64,000 nucleotides of DNA from Pseudomonadota bacterium (GCA_021819085.1 JAKASJ010000014.1:18442-82441), one strand, 5' to 3'. Counted from the stretch's first letter, positions 1-9,520 are shown. Numbers and translations are program-made. The notes: generated by a model not told the origin, from the letters alone.

Positions 1-1394
1 CCGAGCCACAATACCAGGGCGAGATGGATCGCCACCGGCAGCATGTTGGCCTTGACGCGGGTCTGCCCCGGCGGCGGGGTACCGTAAACCATGGGTTGCA
101 GGTGACGGAACAGGCCGGCGAACGCGATCGCCAGACCCAGCAGCAGCGGCAGGGTCAGCCACGGCCAGGATTTCATGGTCGCGTTAAGCACCAGAAACTC
201 GCTCATGAACACGCCGAAGGGCGGAAAGCCGGCGATTGCGAGCGTGCCGATCAGCAGACCCCATCCGACCTGGGGCTGGGTGCGGATCAACCCGCGTATG
301 TGCTCGATGCGCTGGGTGCCGGCGAGCTGCGAGGCGTGGCCAACGGTAACGAAGATAGAGGATTTTGTGAGTGAGTGTACGGTCATGTGCAGCAGGGCGG
401 CAAAGGTGGCGAGTGCGCCGCCGATTCCGAAGGCGAAAGTCATGAGACCCATGTGTTCGATCGAGGAATAGCTGTACATGCGCTTTATGTCATGCTGGCG
501 GTGCAGGAACAGACTCGCTACCAGAAAAGACAGCAGGCCGAATCCCATCATCAGGTGCCCGGCAAGTGCCGTATGCAGCGAGCCGTCCACCAGCATCTTC
601 ACGCGCACGAGCGCATAGAGCGCGACGTTGAGCAGCAGGCCTGACAGCACCGCCGACATCGGCGTGGGACCCTCGGAATGCGCATCCGGCAGCCAGTTGT
701 GCAGCGGCACCAGTCCGACCTTGGTTCCATAGCCGACCAGCAGGAACACGAAGGCGATTGCCAGCACGGCCGGATCGAGCTGGGTAGCGTGGTTGTGCAG
801 GACGCTCCACAGAAGCGTGTCGTTGCGCTGGGCGCCGAGGCGGCGCTCTGCCGCGAAGTACAAAAGTACCGTTCCGAACAGCGCCTGGGCGATGCCGACA
901 CCGCACAGGATGAAGTATTTCCAGGCCGCTTCCACCGATTCCGGGGTGCGATACAGGCTTACCAGCAGCACCGTCGTGAGGGTAGCGGCTTCCATTGCCA
1001 CCCACAGCACACCCATGTTGTTGGTCGTGAGGGCAAGCAGCATTGCGAACAGGAAGCCCTGGTACATCGAGTGATACAGCCGCATACGCGGGGGACCGAC
1101 CCGTCCGCGTTCGACCTCGTGCTGCATGTAGGGCCGCGAGAAGATCGCCGTAGTCAATCCGACGAAAGCGGTCAACGCCACGAGGTAGACGTTGAAGGCG
1201 TCGATGTAGAACAGCTTGCCCGGCGACAGCTCCGGGCCGGTGCCCAGCACATTCCAGGCGAGCCATACCGAGGAGCCGAAGGTCGCGGCTGCAATTGTCA
1301 CGTTGATATAGCCTGCGATGCGGTAGTTCGGCACCAGCGCGAGCAGCAGGCCGCCGGCGAGTGGCAGCCACAGTACCAGGTAGAGTGGACTCAT
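1..1394 (-). CDS. hyfF: Hydrogenase-4 component F-like (NuoL/M/N-type) membrane subunit, partial
   Basis: This gene is missing from the ORF track because it runs off the left edge, but the reverse strand is open from an ATG at 1394 to base 1, about 464 codons without a stop. The product starts MSPLYLVLWLPLAGG and is almost entirely hydrophobic. It carries the proton-antiporter hallmark GTKVGLVPLHNWLPDAHSEG near residue 225 and a second conserved stretch, YSYSSIEHMG, near residue 310. These match HyfF of hydrogenase-4, a relative of NuoL/M/N that couples redox chemistry to ion pumping in the inner membrane. The start overlaps the hyfE stop as ATGA, so the two are translationally coupled. The catalytic subunits (HyfG and HyfI type) are not in the window and would lie further left, so a hydrogenase role is not proven here. 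Confidence 0.88.
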   Translation of the reverse strand, partial: MSPLYLVLWLPLAGGLLLALVPNYRIAGYINVTIAAATFGSSVWLAWNVLGTGPELSPGKLFYIDAFNVYLVALTAFVGLTTAIFSRPYMQHEVERGRVGPPRMRLYHSMYQGFLFAMLLALTTNNMGVLWVAMEAATLTTVLLVSLYRTPESVEAAWKYFILCGVGIAQALFGTVLLYFAAERRLGAQRNDTLLWSVLHNHATQLDPAVLAIAFVFLLVGYGTKVGLVPLHNWLPDAHSEGPTPMSAVLSGLLLNVALYALVRVKMLVDGSLHTALAGHLMMGFGLLSFLVASLFLHRQHDIKRMYSYSSIEHMGLMTFAFGIGGALATFAALLHMTVHSLTKSSIFVTVGHASQLAGTQRIEHIRGLIRTQPQVGWGLLIGTLAIAGFPPFGVFMSEFLVLNATMKSWPWLTLPLLLGLAIAFAGLFRHLQPMVYGTPPPGQTRVKANMLPVAIHLALVLWL

Positions 1395-2068
1395 TCGCCT
1401 CGCTCCGACAGACGGTTCAGACGATCGACATCGAGCGAGTCGATGCTGGTGCGGATCTGGAAGAAAAACACGCCGAAAAGCACGGCCGCCACCAGGACGT
1501 CGAAGGCGACACCCAGTTCGACGATCATCGGCATGCCGTAGGTCGAGGCCACGGCCGCGAAGAACAGGCCGTTCTCGATGGACATGAATCCGATCACCTG
1601 TGCCACTGCGGTCCGGCGGCTGATCATGAGCAGCATGCCGAGCAATACGGTTGCCATGCTCACAGCGATCGTATTGCGGGTCACGAGCGTCGAAAGCTGG
1701 GCAATCGGCAGCGCTACGTAGTAGCAGAACACCACCAGCACAGCGCCGCCCAGGAGCGTGAGCGAGGGGTGGGCGACGATTTCAACGTCGTACTGGATAT
1801 GGAGTCGCCGCGTCAGGCGATAAAGCATCCACGGGATCAGCAGCGCCTTGAGTCCGAAGGTGAGCAGCGCCGATATATAAAGGTGTGTATGTCCCGATAC
1901 CAGCGCCACCAGCGCGGTGGTGATCGACAGCAGTGCGCCCTGCCAGGCGAAAGCGTATATGAGCGGCTGGATGCGTGCCTGGGCGAGCATCACGAACGAG
2001 GTGAACAGCACCAGTGCGGCCGAAACCAGGATGCCCTGGCTGAAGAGGCTGAGCTCACTCAGATGCAT
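1391..2068 (-). CDS. hyfE: Hydrogenase-4 component E-like membrane subunit
   Basis: The 225-residue product is built of several hydrophobic helices and resembles HyfE, whose C-terminal part is NuoK-like. In complex I relatives this subunit sits between the antiporter-like subunits and the core membrane subunit. The start ATG gives MHLSELSLFSQG, and the usual HyfE length is about 215-220 residues, so the gene looks intact. It lies 52 bases after hyfC and overlaps hyfF by four bases, so hyfB, hyfC, hyfE and hyfF read as one minus-strand operon. E. coli hyf has a hyfD between C and E, and none is present here. Confidence 0.85.
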   Translation of the reverse strand: MHLSELSLFSQGILVSAALVLFTSFVMLAQARIQPLIYAFAWQGALLSITTALVALVSGHTHLYISALLTFGLKALLIPWMLYRLTRRLHIQYDVEIVAHPSLTLLGGAVLVVFCYYVALPIAQLSTLVTRNTIAVSMATVLLGMLLMISRRTAVAQVIGFMSIENGLFFAAVASTYGMPMIVELGVAFDVLVAAVLFGVFFFQIRTSIDSLDVDRLNRLSERGE

Positions 2069-2120
2069 GGCATCGTGGCTCCCGGAATCATGGGCAGGCA
2101 GTTCCCTGGGGTGATGGTAT

Positions 2121-3080
2121 TCACAATGCGCTCTCGAGGATGACGTGCGTCAGGATCCCCAGCAGGCTCAGCACAAATGCAAACCCCAGAAACTGTGGGA
2201 CCCTGAACAGGCGCATCTTGGCGAGCACGGTTTCCCACAGCGCCAGGAGCACCGCCAGGAGCGCGAGCTTCGCGGTTACCGCCACGGTGCCAAGCGCCAG
2301 ACCGGGAAGCGTGAGGTGCCGGGCGATTCCCCAGGGCAGAAAGATGTTGCTGATCAGGACTGCATAGATCATGAGTTTGATCATGCCGGCCCAGTCTATC
2401 AGCGCCAGATGGCGGGCGCCGTATTCCAGGACTGTCGCCTCGTGAAGCATGGTGAGCTCGAGATGGGTCGCCGGGTTGTCGATCGGGATGCGACCGGTCT
2501 CGGCGACGGCCACCATGGCCAGGCTGAGCAGTGCGAAAAGAAAAGACGGACGCAGCACCAGGCCGGCGTTCAGAATGTACTGGATCGCCACCGAGAGGTT
2601 GGTCGTGGAAGCGGTCATGGTGAGCGTGAATATCGCCATCAGCATGGCGGGCTCGGCGAGCGACGCGACGGTCATTTCGCGCGAGGCACCCATGCCGCCG
2701 AAGGCGGTGCCTATGTCCATGCCCGCCAGTGCCTGGAAAAAGCGCGCCAGCGCGAAAAATCCGACCAGCACGATGACATCGGCAATGGCAGCGGTCGGCA
2801 GCGGTATCGCCACCAGCGGCACTACTGCTGCCGCCAGCAGCATGGCGCCGAACACCACGTACGGCGTCACCCGGAAGATCCAGGATGCGTCATGCGCAAG
2901 CACCAGATCCTTGGCGAAAAGCTTGGCGAGATCGCGGTACGGCTGGAGGAGCGAGGGAGCAGCCCGGTTCTGCAGATGGCATTTCAGGCGCTTGATCCAG
3001 CCAGCCAGCAGCGGCGCACCGCCGATGAACAGCAGTGTCTGAAGCGCGGCCCACAGCCAGCCGTTCAGGTTATCAGCCAT
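2121..3080 (-). CDS. hyfC: Hydrogenase-4 component C-like (NuoH family) membrane subunit
   Basis: The ORF track extends this frame to 578 aa, but only the part from MADNLNGWLWAALQ (ATG at 3080) reads as a real protein. Upstream residues are arginine- and alanine-rich shadow of hyfB. The 319-residue product is a NuoH/HycD/HyfC-type subunit. It has the cytoplasmic loop QPYRDLAKLFAKD near residue 43, the acidic ETGRIPIDNPATHLELTM stretch near residue 200, and multiple membrane helices. This subunit forms the quinone-proximal part of the membrane arm that contacts the catalytic small subunit. It overlaps the end of hyfB by 16 bases, consistent with translational coupling. Confidence 0.86.
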   Translation of the reverse strand: MADNLNGWLWAALQTLLFIGGAPLLAGWIKRLKCHLQNRAAPSLLQPYRDLAKLFAKDLVLAHDASWIFRVTPYVVFGAMLLAAAVVPLVAIPLPTAAIADVIVLVGFFALARFFQALAGMDIGTAFGGMGASREMTVASLAEPAMLMAIFTLTMTASTTNLSVAIQYILNAGLVLRPSFLFALLSLAMVAVAETGRIPIDNPATHLELTMLHEATVLEYGARHLALIDWAGMIKLMIYAVLISNIFLPWGIARHLTLPGLALGTVAVTAKLALLAVLLALWETVLAKMRLFRVPQFLGFAFVLSLLGILTHVILESAL

Positions 3081-5125
3081 AGCAGCAGCAGCAGGGTGAA
3101 GAAAGAATAGGCGAGGTAGATGCGTATGCTGCCAGTCTGTATGCGGCCGACGCGCCGCGCTGCCGCGAGCACCAGACGGCCGATGGGCAGGTAGACGGCG
3201 GACCATGACCAGTCCGCGACATGCAGGTGATGGCGCATGCTGGTGTAACGGGCCGCAGAGGTCTGGACCTTGTCGACGTGCTCGTCGATCTGCCATACCG
3301 GCGCGAACACCCGGCGAATCGGTTGTGCGAACGCAGTTGAAGTGTATTGCATGCGCGCGTTCAGTCCGCCGAAGCCGCAGTCCCAGGGGTCGCTGCGCCG
3401 CGCGCTGCGGGCGCGGCGATGCAGAAGCAGGTAGCCGGCGAGGAAAGTGAACGCCATGGCGGCGACAACGAGCGGTGCGGAATACGAGGCCACGTGCGGC
3501 GAGACCGGCGTCAGCCACAGCCAGCCGCGCACCGTGGCCCCCGCCGGGCTGAGGTGCAGCAGACCCTGCGTGATCGGGCTGATCAGGCGGATTACCAGCG
3601 TGGGCACTACGCCCAGCACCACGCACAGCAGCGCCAGCAGCCCCATTCCGGCGCGCATTCCCAGACCGACTTCGCGGGCGTGCGCCACGTGGCGCGTGCG
3701 CGGCTGGCCGAGGAACGCCACCCCGTAGACCTTGACGAACGTGGCGGCCGCCAGCGCCGTGGTCAGCGCCAGCAGCGCTGCAGCGATCGGAATGATGGAG
3801 CGCAGCACGCCGCTCGAGAGCGCCGGTACCTGCAGCGCGGCCTGCAGCGTCAGCCATTCCGAGACGAAGCCGTTGAAGGGGGGCAGGGCGGCGATGCTGA
3901 AACAGCCGATGAGCATGAAGAACGCAGTGACCGGCATGCGCCGGATCAGGCCGCCGAGGCGGTCGAGATCGCGCTCGTGGGTGCGGTAGAGCACCGCCCC
4001 GGCGCCGAGGAACAGCAGGGTCTTGAATACGGCGTGATTCAGGCTGTGATACAGGGCGGCGAGCAGTGCTACGGCGCCGAGGACAGGATGACCGGTGCCG
4101 ATGAAGATCATGCCCAGGCCAAGGCCCATGAGGATGATTCCGATGTTCTCGACGGAGGAATAGGCGAGCAGCCGCTTGAGGTCATTCTGCATGAGTGCAT
4201 ACAGGACGCCGAGCACAGCGGTGGCGGTGCCGATCGCCAGGGTCGTCAGGCCCCAGGACCACTGGGGGTGGCCGAGCAGATCGAATACGAAGCGGATGAG
4301 TCCGTAGATCGCTACCTTGAGCATTACTCCGCTCATCAGCGCAGAGATATGGGACGGAGCTGCCGGATGTGCCTCGGGCAGCCATACGTGCAGCGGCACC
4401 ATGCCGGCCTTCATGCCGAATCCGAACAGCGCCAGCACGAACGCAAGCGATGCCCAGGCCGGTGACAGGTGCGCCGCGCGCATTGCATCGAAGGTGAAAT
4501 TGCCGCCGAATCCCGCGAGCACGCCAAAGGCAAGCAGGATCACGAGTGCGCCGATTTCGGCGAGCAGCAGGTAAAGGAAGGCGGCGTGACGGTTGGCCGG
4601 ATTGTCATGCTGATAGGCGACCAGCAGGTAGCTTGACACCGACATCAGTTCCCACGCGATCATGAACACAAAGGCGTCGTCGGCCAGCAGTACCGCTAGC
4701 ATGCCGGCGACGAATATGCCAGTGAACAGCCCGAGTGCAGCCAGTGAATTGCGTGCCTGCGGTTCGCTGGCGTCCGGCGTCGCTTGGTGCGCATGCCTGT
4801 CCCGCTCGTACTCGCGCACGTAGCCGGGTCCGTAGAGGCTGACTGCAATCACGGCGATGCCGACTATCGCCATGAAAAATCCGGAGAGCGGATCCAGGCG
4901 CAGGTGCCAGTTGAGCCAGGGCAATCCGAAGGGAAGCTGCGCGGTGGTGCGGGTGCCCGTCAGCAGTGCCCAGCCGCCGGCAGCCACTGCGGTCACGCCG
5001 GCAATACCGAGGATGCTGAACGAGCCTGCACGCAGCGCAGCGGGAAACCGGTCTGCGGCCAGGGCCACTACGCCCGACAGCAGCGCACCTGCCACCGCTA
5101 CGTACGCGAGTATGAGAGGCGACAA
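3065..5125 (-). CDS. hyfB: Hydrogenase-4 component B-like (NuoL/M family) proton-translocating subunit
   Basis: The 686-residue protein has antiporter-like helices throughout. FMIAWELMSVSSYLLV near residue 155 carries the conserved helix glutamate, and MVPLHVWLPEAHPAAPSHIS near residue 240 is the proton-channel signature. The C-terminal cytoplasmic tail (DPWDCGFGGLNARMQY) is the feature that separates HyfB/HycC from NuoL. The track start is TTG (TTG TCG CCT CTC). A GAGGA lies about 10 bases upstream on the minus strand and no good ATG exists nearby, so TTG is kept. It is the first gene of the visible hyf operon, and the roughly 280 bases upstream of it must hold the promoter. It acts in the inner membrane. 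Confidence 0.87.
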   Translation of the reverse strand: MSPLILAYVAVAGALLSGVVALAADRFPAALRAGSFSILGIAGVTAVAAGGWALLTGTRTTAQLPFGLPWLNWHLRLDPLSGFFMAIVGIAVIAVSLYGPGYVREYERDRHAHQATPDASEPQARNSLAALGLFTGIFVAGMLAVLLADDAFVFMIAWELMSVSSYLLVAYQHDNPANRHAAFLYLLLAEIGALVILLAFGVLAGFGGNFTFDAMRAAHLSPAWASLAFVLALFGFGMKAGMVPLHVWLPEAHPAAPSHISALMSGVMLKVAIYGLIRFVFDLLGHPQWSWGLTTLAIGTATAVLGVLYALMQNDLKRLLAYSSVENIGIILMGLGLGMIFIGTGHPVLGAVALLAALYHSLNHAVFKTLLFLGAGAVLYRTHERDLDRLGGLIRRMPVTAFFMLIGCFSIAALPPFNGFVSEWLTLQAALQVPALSSGVLRSIIPIAAALLALTTALAAATFVKVYGVAFLGQPRTRHVAHAREVGLGMRAGMGLLALLCVVLGVVPTLVIRLISPITQGLLHLSPAGATVRGWLWLTPVSPHVASYSAPLVVAAMAFTFLAGYLLLHRRARSARRSDPWDCGFGGLNARMQYTSTAFAQPIRRVFAPVWQIDEHVDKVQTSAARYTSMRHHLHVADWSWSAVYLPIGRLVLAAARRVGRIQTGSIRIYLAYSFFTLLLLLWLIT

Positions 5126-5409
5126 CTCAGCCCGTCCTCAACGCCGACCGGGCAGTGCACACATGGTGACAGGGATGAACCGTAGCTGCCTCGTTCTTTT
5201 TTCGTGATGTGGATTCCGCCGCCTGGCCACACGTCGGCCAGCATGTCCTGTCAGGCAGACTCCTGCCAGCGGAACGGATGCTAAGGCGCTGGCGTCGAAA
5301 ATTCAAGAGTGATCTGCGACCGCCGCGCATTGCGCCAGGGGCAGCGTGGATCGGAGAGGTGCGGCAACCGCGTGCATGCCGGGCGCCGCAGGACGAAGCG
5401 CGGCCCGGT

Positions 5410-6699
5410 TCAAGCACCGGCGCCGGTGTCGGCAGCGACCTTTGGTGCCTTCGGACGTATACGCGCCAGCTGCACGGCAGTGCCGCGCGTACGCACGATC
5501 TCTACCTGGTAGCCCTCCAGGGCCAGACTGGTGCCCGGCTGGGGGATGTCCTCGAGGTACTCGGTGATGAGTCCGTTGAGGGTTTTGGGGCCGGTGATAG
5601 GCAAATCCCATTCGAGCCGCCGGTTGAGGTCGCGCAGGGTAATGCTGCCGCTGACCATATAGCTGCCGTCGTCCTGGGGCTGAATCTCATCGATGACACC
5701 CGGTGCCGGGGTCGCGAACTCGCCGACGATCTCTTCCAGGATTTCGTGCAGCGATACGAGCCCCACGAGATCCCCGTACTCGTCGACCACCAGGGCGATG
5801 CGCCGCTGTGCTTCGCGGAAGTTGAGCAGCTGTCTTCCGAGCGAGGTTCCTTCCGGCACGAAATAGGGTGCCTCCAGGATCTTCTCCAGGTTTTCACGCC
5901 CGAACGCCCCCGAGCGCATTAGGAGCAGCACCTTGCGCACATGCACGATGCCCACGATGTTGTCGAGGCTGCCACGGCAGACCGGCAGGCGCGAATAGTG
6001 GCTGGTGGCGATGCTTGTCAAAATGCGTTCCCAGTCGGAATCGAGATCGATCATTTCGATCTCGCCGCGCGGCACCATCACATCCTCCACGGTCATATTC
6101 TCCAGATCGAGGACAGCGAGCAGCATCTGCTGATGGCTTTGCGGCATGAACGTACCGGCTTCCCGAACCACCGTGCGCAGCTCCTCGGTGCTGATCTGGT
6201 CGGCGGTCCTGCCGTGGATTGCGACGCCAAGAATCCGCAGCAGTCCGTTGGCCATGACATTCACCAGCCACACCAGCGGCGACAGCAGTTTCAGCAGAAA
6301 GCCGAGCACGTAGGCAACCGGAAACGCGACGCGCTCGGGATAGAGCGCCGCAACGGTCTTGGGGGCCACCTCGGCAAAGACCAGCACTACCAGGGTCAGC
6401 AGGCCGGTGGCGATGCCGATGGCCGGCGTGCCGTACAGGTTCAGGGCCAGAAGCGTCGCCACGGAAGAAGCGGCGATATTGGCGAAATTGTTCCCGAGCA
6501 GTATCACGCCCAGCAGGCGGTCCGGGCGCTCGAGCAGTCGCGACGCGATACGTGCCGCACGGTGGCCAGAGCTGGCGAGGTGGCGCAGTCGGTAGCGGTT
6601 CAGGGTCATCATCCCGATCTCCGCGGCGGAAAAAAACGCCGAGAGGAGGATCAGGAACACCAGAACCGCAAGCAATACGCCAGTATGGGGATCGTCCAA
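5410..6699 (-). CDS. HlyC/CorC (CNNM plus CBS) transporter-like protein, YfjD/CorB type
   Basis: The protein opens with a DUF21/CNNM membrane domain (LLSAFFSAAEIGMMTLNRYR, then GNNFANIAASSVATLLA and FAEVAPKTVAALYPE). A tandem CBS region follows from VEDVMVPRGEIEMID, then VVDEYGDLVGLVSLHEILEE, and a C-terminal CorC/HlyC domain. The match to E. coli YfjD is strong. The family is linked to Mg2+/Co2+ efflux and cytoplasmic magnesium tolerance. The track uses GTG at 6762 and adds a poor 21-residue leader. I place the start at TTG 6699 because the leader does not resemble the family, but no strong ribosome site decides it. The pair with ypjD, divergent from ffh, is a classic gammaproteobacterial arrangement. 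Confidence 0.85.
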   Translation of the reverse strand: MDDPHTGVLLAVLVFLILLSAFFSAAEIGMMTLNRYRLRHLASSGHRAARIASRLLERPDRLLGVILLGNNFANIAASSVATLLALNLYGTPAIGIATGLLTLVVLVFAEVAPKTVAALYPERVAFPVAYVLGFLLKLLSPLVWLVNVMANGLLRILGVAIHGRTADQISTEELRTVVREAGTFMPQSHQQMLLAVLDLENMTVEDVMVPRGEIEMIDLDSDWERILTSIATSHYSRLPVCRGSLDNIVGIVHVRKVLLLMRSGAFGRENLEKILEAPYFVPEGTSLGRQLLNFREAQRRIALVVDEYGDLVGLVSLHEILEEIVGEFATPAPGVIDEIQPQDDGSYMVSGSITLRDLNRRLEWDLPITGPKTLNGLITEYLEDIPQPGTSLALEGYQVEIVRTRGTAVQLARIRPKAPKVAADTGAGA

Positions 6700-6795
6700 T
6701 TGGTCATCTCGGATTTTCTGCGGCCCGGCGGCTTCAATACGCCCGCCGACGGGCCAGAACACAACGCCAGCTCATGGTGCAGCTGCGATGCCTGC

Positions 6796-7599
6796 TCAGC
6801 GGCGCAGGAGGATTTCCAGCGCGAATTTGCTGCCGAAATACGCGAAGGCAAGAAGCGTGAACCCGCCCAGCGTCCAGCGGATCGCGGTGCGGCCACGCCA
6901 GCCGAAGCGCCAGCGTCCGGCGAGCAGCACGGCAAACACTACCCAGGCAATTATCGACAATACTATATGATCAGTGAATTCCAGTGGCTTGTTGAACAGC
7001 TGCTCCGAGAAGAATACGCCGCTGATCACGGTCAGTGTGAGCAGTACGAAGCCGAGCGTGATCATCTGGAACATGAGATTTTCCATGGTCTCGAGTGGCG
7101 GCAGCGCGCGCAGGAACCGGCTCGGCTGGCGGCGATGACGAAGATGGCTCTCGACACAGGCAAGCATCAGGCTCTGGACCACGGCGATGCTGAGAAGACT
7201 GTAGGCGAGCAACGAAATCACGATGTGCACCGACTGCATGGGCGTGACCGTGACGATGAGAAGGTGGCCGCGCGGCGTCAGCCAGTCGACCAAGACGGTC
7301 GCGGCCGCTACCGGCATGATAAGGATGCCGAGGCTTTCGATGGGGCGGGTGATGCTGGCGATCAGAAACAGCACTGCGATTGCCCAGGCGATCAGCGAGA
7401 TGGCGTTGACCAGGCCGACATTCAGGCCTCCCTCGTGCAGCATGCCGGTGTACAGGACCGCGGCATGCGCCGCGACCGCGCCCACTGCCAGTGCGTAGAT
7501 GCCGAGGCGGGCCGGGCCGCGGGCCGCCTCAGGACGGCCCAGGCCGAGCCACAGCAGAGCGCCGACGCACAGATACAGCACAGCCGCTAGCAAATTCAT
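6796..7599 (-). CDS. ypjD: Cytochrome c assembly (CcsA/YpjD) family inner-membrane protein
   Basis: The 267-residue integral membrane protein belongs to the CcsA/CcmC/YpjD haem-handling family. It shows eight or so hydrophobic helices, including MQSVHIVISLLAYSLLSIAV and TDHIVLSIIAWVVFAVLL, whose conserved histidines are typical of this family. E. coli YpjD has the same size and the same location next to ffh. Its biochemical role is poorly defined, so cytochrome c maturation is family-based inference. It starts at the ATG whose complement is 7597-7599 and is divergently transcribed from ffh. The AT-rich patch just upstream (7605-7630) is the likely promoter. The corC-like gene follows on the same strand. 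Confidence 0.85.
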   Translation of the reverse strand: MNLLAAVLYLCVGALLWLGLGRPEAARGPARLGIYALAVGAVAAHAAVLYTGMLHEGGLNVGLVNAISLIAWAIAVLFLIASITRPIESLGILIMPVAAATVLVDWLTPRGHLLIVTVTPMQSVHIVISLLAYSLLSIAVVQSLMLACVESHLRHRRQPSRFLRALPPLETMENLMFQMITLGFVLLTLTVISGVFFSEQLFNKPLEFTDHIVLSIIAWVVFAVLLAGRWRFGWRGRTAIRWTLGGFTLLAFAYFGSKFALEILLRR

Positions 7600-7893
7600 T
7601 GTTTAATTGGTCATAATGTAATTATTTAGGCCGAATGATGGCACAGCTTACGCCGCCAATGAAGAGGACGGCAGCAAACACTGGCGGATTGCGTGTTGCC
7701 GCGGACGGAGAAACGCCGCTGCCGGGCGGGCGCCCGGAACCGCGTCGTGCATCGTGGCATCCGTGCGCGCCGGGCGCTTTGCTGGCATTATTCGTGCGTA
7801 TTTCGCAGCCAAGACCGTCGCAGACGCCATGCCGGCCAAGGCAAATCCGGGCGGCGGCTACGGCACAATCGATCGACAAACAGGTAGCAGACC

Positions 7894-9249
7894 ATGTTCG
7901 ATAATCTGAGCGGGCGGCTGCAGCAGGTTCTGAAGAAACTGCGCGGCGAGGGGCGGCTGACCGAGGAGAACATCAGCGAGGCCCTGCGCGAAGTGCGCAT
8001 GGCATTGCTCGAGGCAGACGTGGCTCTGCCGGTGGTAAAGTCCTTTATCGAGGACGTGCGTTCACGTGCCGTCGGCAAGGAGGTGCTCACCAGCCTGACT
8101 CCCGGCCAGGCCGTGATCAAGGTCGTGTACGACGCGCTGGTGGCGCTCATGGGGGAGGCGAACGACCGTCTCCATCTGGCAACACGGCCGCCGGCGGTGA
8201 TCCTGATTGCGGGACTGCAGGGCTCCGGAAAAACCACCACGGTCGCGAAGCTCGCGCGTTTCCTGCGCGAGCGCGAGCACAAGTCAGTGATGGTTGCGAG
8301 CGCCGACGTCTACCGGCCGGCAGCCATCGAGCAGCTCAAGGTGCTCGCAGGCACGGTCGGCGCCGCGTTCTTTCCAAGCACGGCACAGCAGAAGCCGGTT
8401 GACATCGCGCGTGCGGCCGTGGAGCAGGCACGCAGATCGGGTTCGGATGTGGTCATCATCGACAGTGCCGGACGCCTGCATGTCGACCGCGAGATGATGG
8501 ACGAGATCCGTGCGATCCACGCCGCGGTCGATCCGATAGAAACGCTGTTCATCGTCGACAGCATGACCGGACAGGATGCCGTCAACACCGCCCAGAGCTT
8601 CAACGAGGCGCTGCCCCTGACCGGCGTGATCCTGACCAAGGCCGATGGCGATGCGCGTGGCGGCGCAGCGCTGTCCGTGCGGCGTGTCACCGGCAAGCCT
8701 ATCAAGTTCCTCGGGGTCGGCGAGAAGACCGAGGCGCTCGAGCCGTTCTATCCGGATCGCATGGCTTCGCGCATTTTGGGTATGGGCGATGTGCTGAGTC
8801 TCGTCGAGCAGGCCCAGCAGTCGGTGGACCAGGAACAGGCGCGCAAGCTCGCACAGAAGATCAGCAAGGGCAAGGGTTTCGACCTGGAGGATTTTCGCGA
8901 CCAGCTCCAGCAGATGGAAAAAATGGGCGGTATTGCAAGTCTCATGGACAAGCTTCCGGGAACGGCCGGCATCCCCGAGGCCGCCAAGGCGCAAATGGAC
9001 GACAGGCAGACACGGCGTCTTATTGCGATTATAAATTCCATGACGCCTCAGGAGCGGCGGTTTCCGGACATCATCCGCGGTTCGCGCAAGCGCCGGATTT
9101 CCGCCGGTTCGGGCACGCAGGTGCAGGAGATCAACCGGCTGCTGAAGCAGTTCGGCGAGATGCAGAAGATGATGAAGCGTCTTGGCAAAGGGGGGCTTGG
9201 CAAGATGATGCGGGACATGAGAGGAAAGCTGCCGGGGCTTCCGTTCTGA
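7894..9249 (+). CDS. ffh: Signal recognition particle protein Ffh (SRP54)
   Basis: Ffh binds 4.5S RNA and signal sequences of nascent membrane proteins and, with FtsY, delivers ribosomes to the SecYEG translocon. The 451-residue product has the N domain (about 1-90), a GTPase domain with GLQGSGKTTT near residue 106, TKADGDARGG near 248, and a methionine-rich M domain. The M domain includes IIRGSRKRRISAGSGTQVQE, the RNA-binding segment, followed by EMQKMMKRLGKGG. The usual DTAGRL motif reads DSAGRL here, a conservative change. Length is normal. It is divergent from ypjD, as in E. coli. No 4.5S RNA gene was seen in the window. Confidence 0.97.
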   Translation: MFDNLSGRLQQVLKKLRGEGRLTEENISEALREVRMALLEADVALPVVKSFIEDVRSRAVGKEVLTSLTPGQAVIKVVYDALVALMGEANDRLHLATRPPAVILIAGLQGSGKTTTVAKLARFLREREHKSVMVASADVYRPAAIEQLKVLAGTVGAAFFPSTAQQKPVDIARAAVEQARRSGSDVVIIDSAGRLHVDREMMDEIRAIHAAVDPIETLFIVDSMTGQDAVNTAQSFNEALPLTGVILTKADGDARGGAALSVRRVTGKPIKFLGVGEKTEALEPFYPDRMASRILGMGDVLSLVEQAQQSVDQEQARKLAQKISKGKGFDLEDFRDQLQQMEKMGGIASLMDKLPGTAGIPEAAKAQMDDRQTRRLIAIINSMTPQERRFPDIIRGSRKRRISAGSGTQVQEINRLLKQFGEMQKMMKRLGKGGLGKMMRDMRGKLPGLPF

Positions 9250-9479
9250 ACGACCCAAGGCCGGTTCGCGGATTTAAGCCGCCGCGATCCGCAAGAGTGT
9301 GGTGCCGGACTCCGGATCCCGATGTCTCTGCCGCGGTTTCCGTTGACCGGGCGTCATGACCGCACCATTGCAGGCCACGACGCGCGGCGCCATACCCGCT
9401 CTGCCGGCCGCAGATCACCGGATCTGCCCTGGGGGAAGTCACCCGCCTGCGATGCGTCGACGCTGGCGGGGGTTTCCGG
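9250..9479. other. Non-coding spacer between ffh and the rsd promoter
   Basis: I see no credible gene in these 230 bases. All open frames are short and arginine-rich, and no strong terminator hairpin with a T-tract follows ffh. Confidence 0.5.
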
Positions 9480-9520
9480 TTGAATTGATCGAAGGGACCT
9501 GATATATACGATTTATCAGG
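9480..9520 (+). promoter_or_regulatory. Predicted sigma70 promoter of rsd with overlapping inverted repeat
   Basis: TTGAAT (9480-9485) and TATATA (9503-9508) are separated by 17 bases, a good sigma70 arrangement. A perfect 7-base inverted repeat, CCTGATA-9-TATCAGG (9498-9520), covers the -10 box, a position typical of a repressor operator. A strong ribosome site, AAGGGGAGG, lies just upstream of the rsd ATG. The bound regulator is unknown. Confidence 0.55.

Noticed and set aside
783-791. GGTAGCGTG similar to an ops core
   Set aside because: The preceding GGC required for ops is absent and it lies inside hyfF.
2121-3857. 578-residue ORF as one long protein
   Set aside because: Only the part from 3080 onward is HyfC. 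The upstream half is out-of-frame shadow of hyfB.
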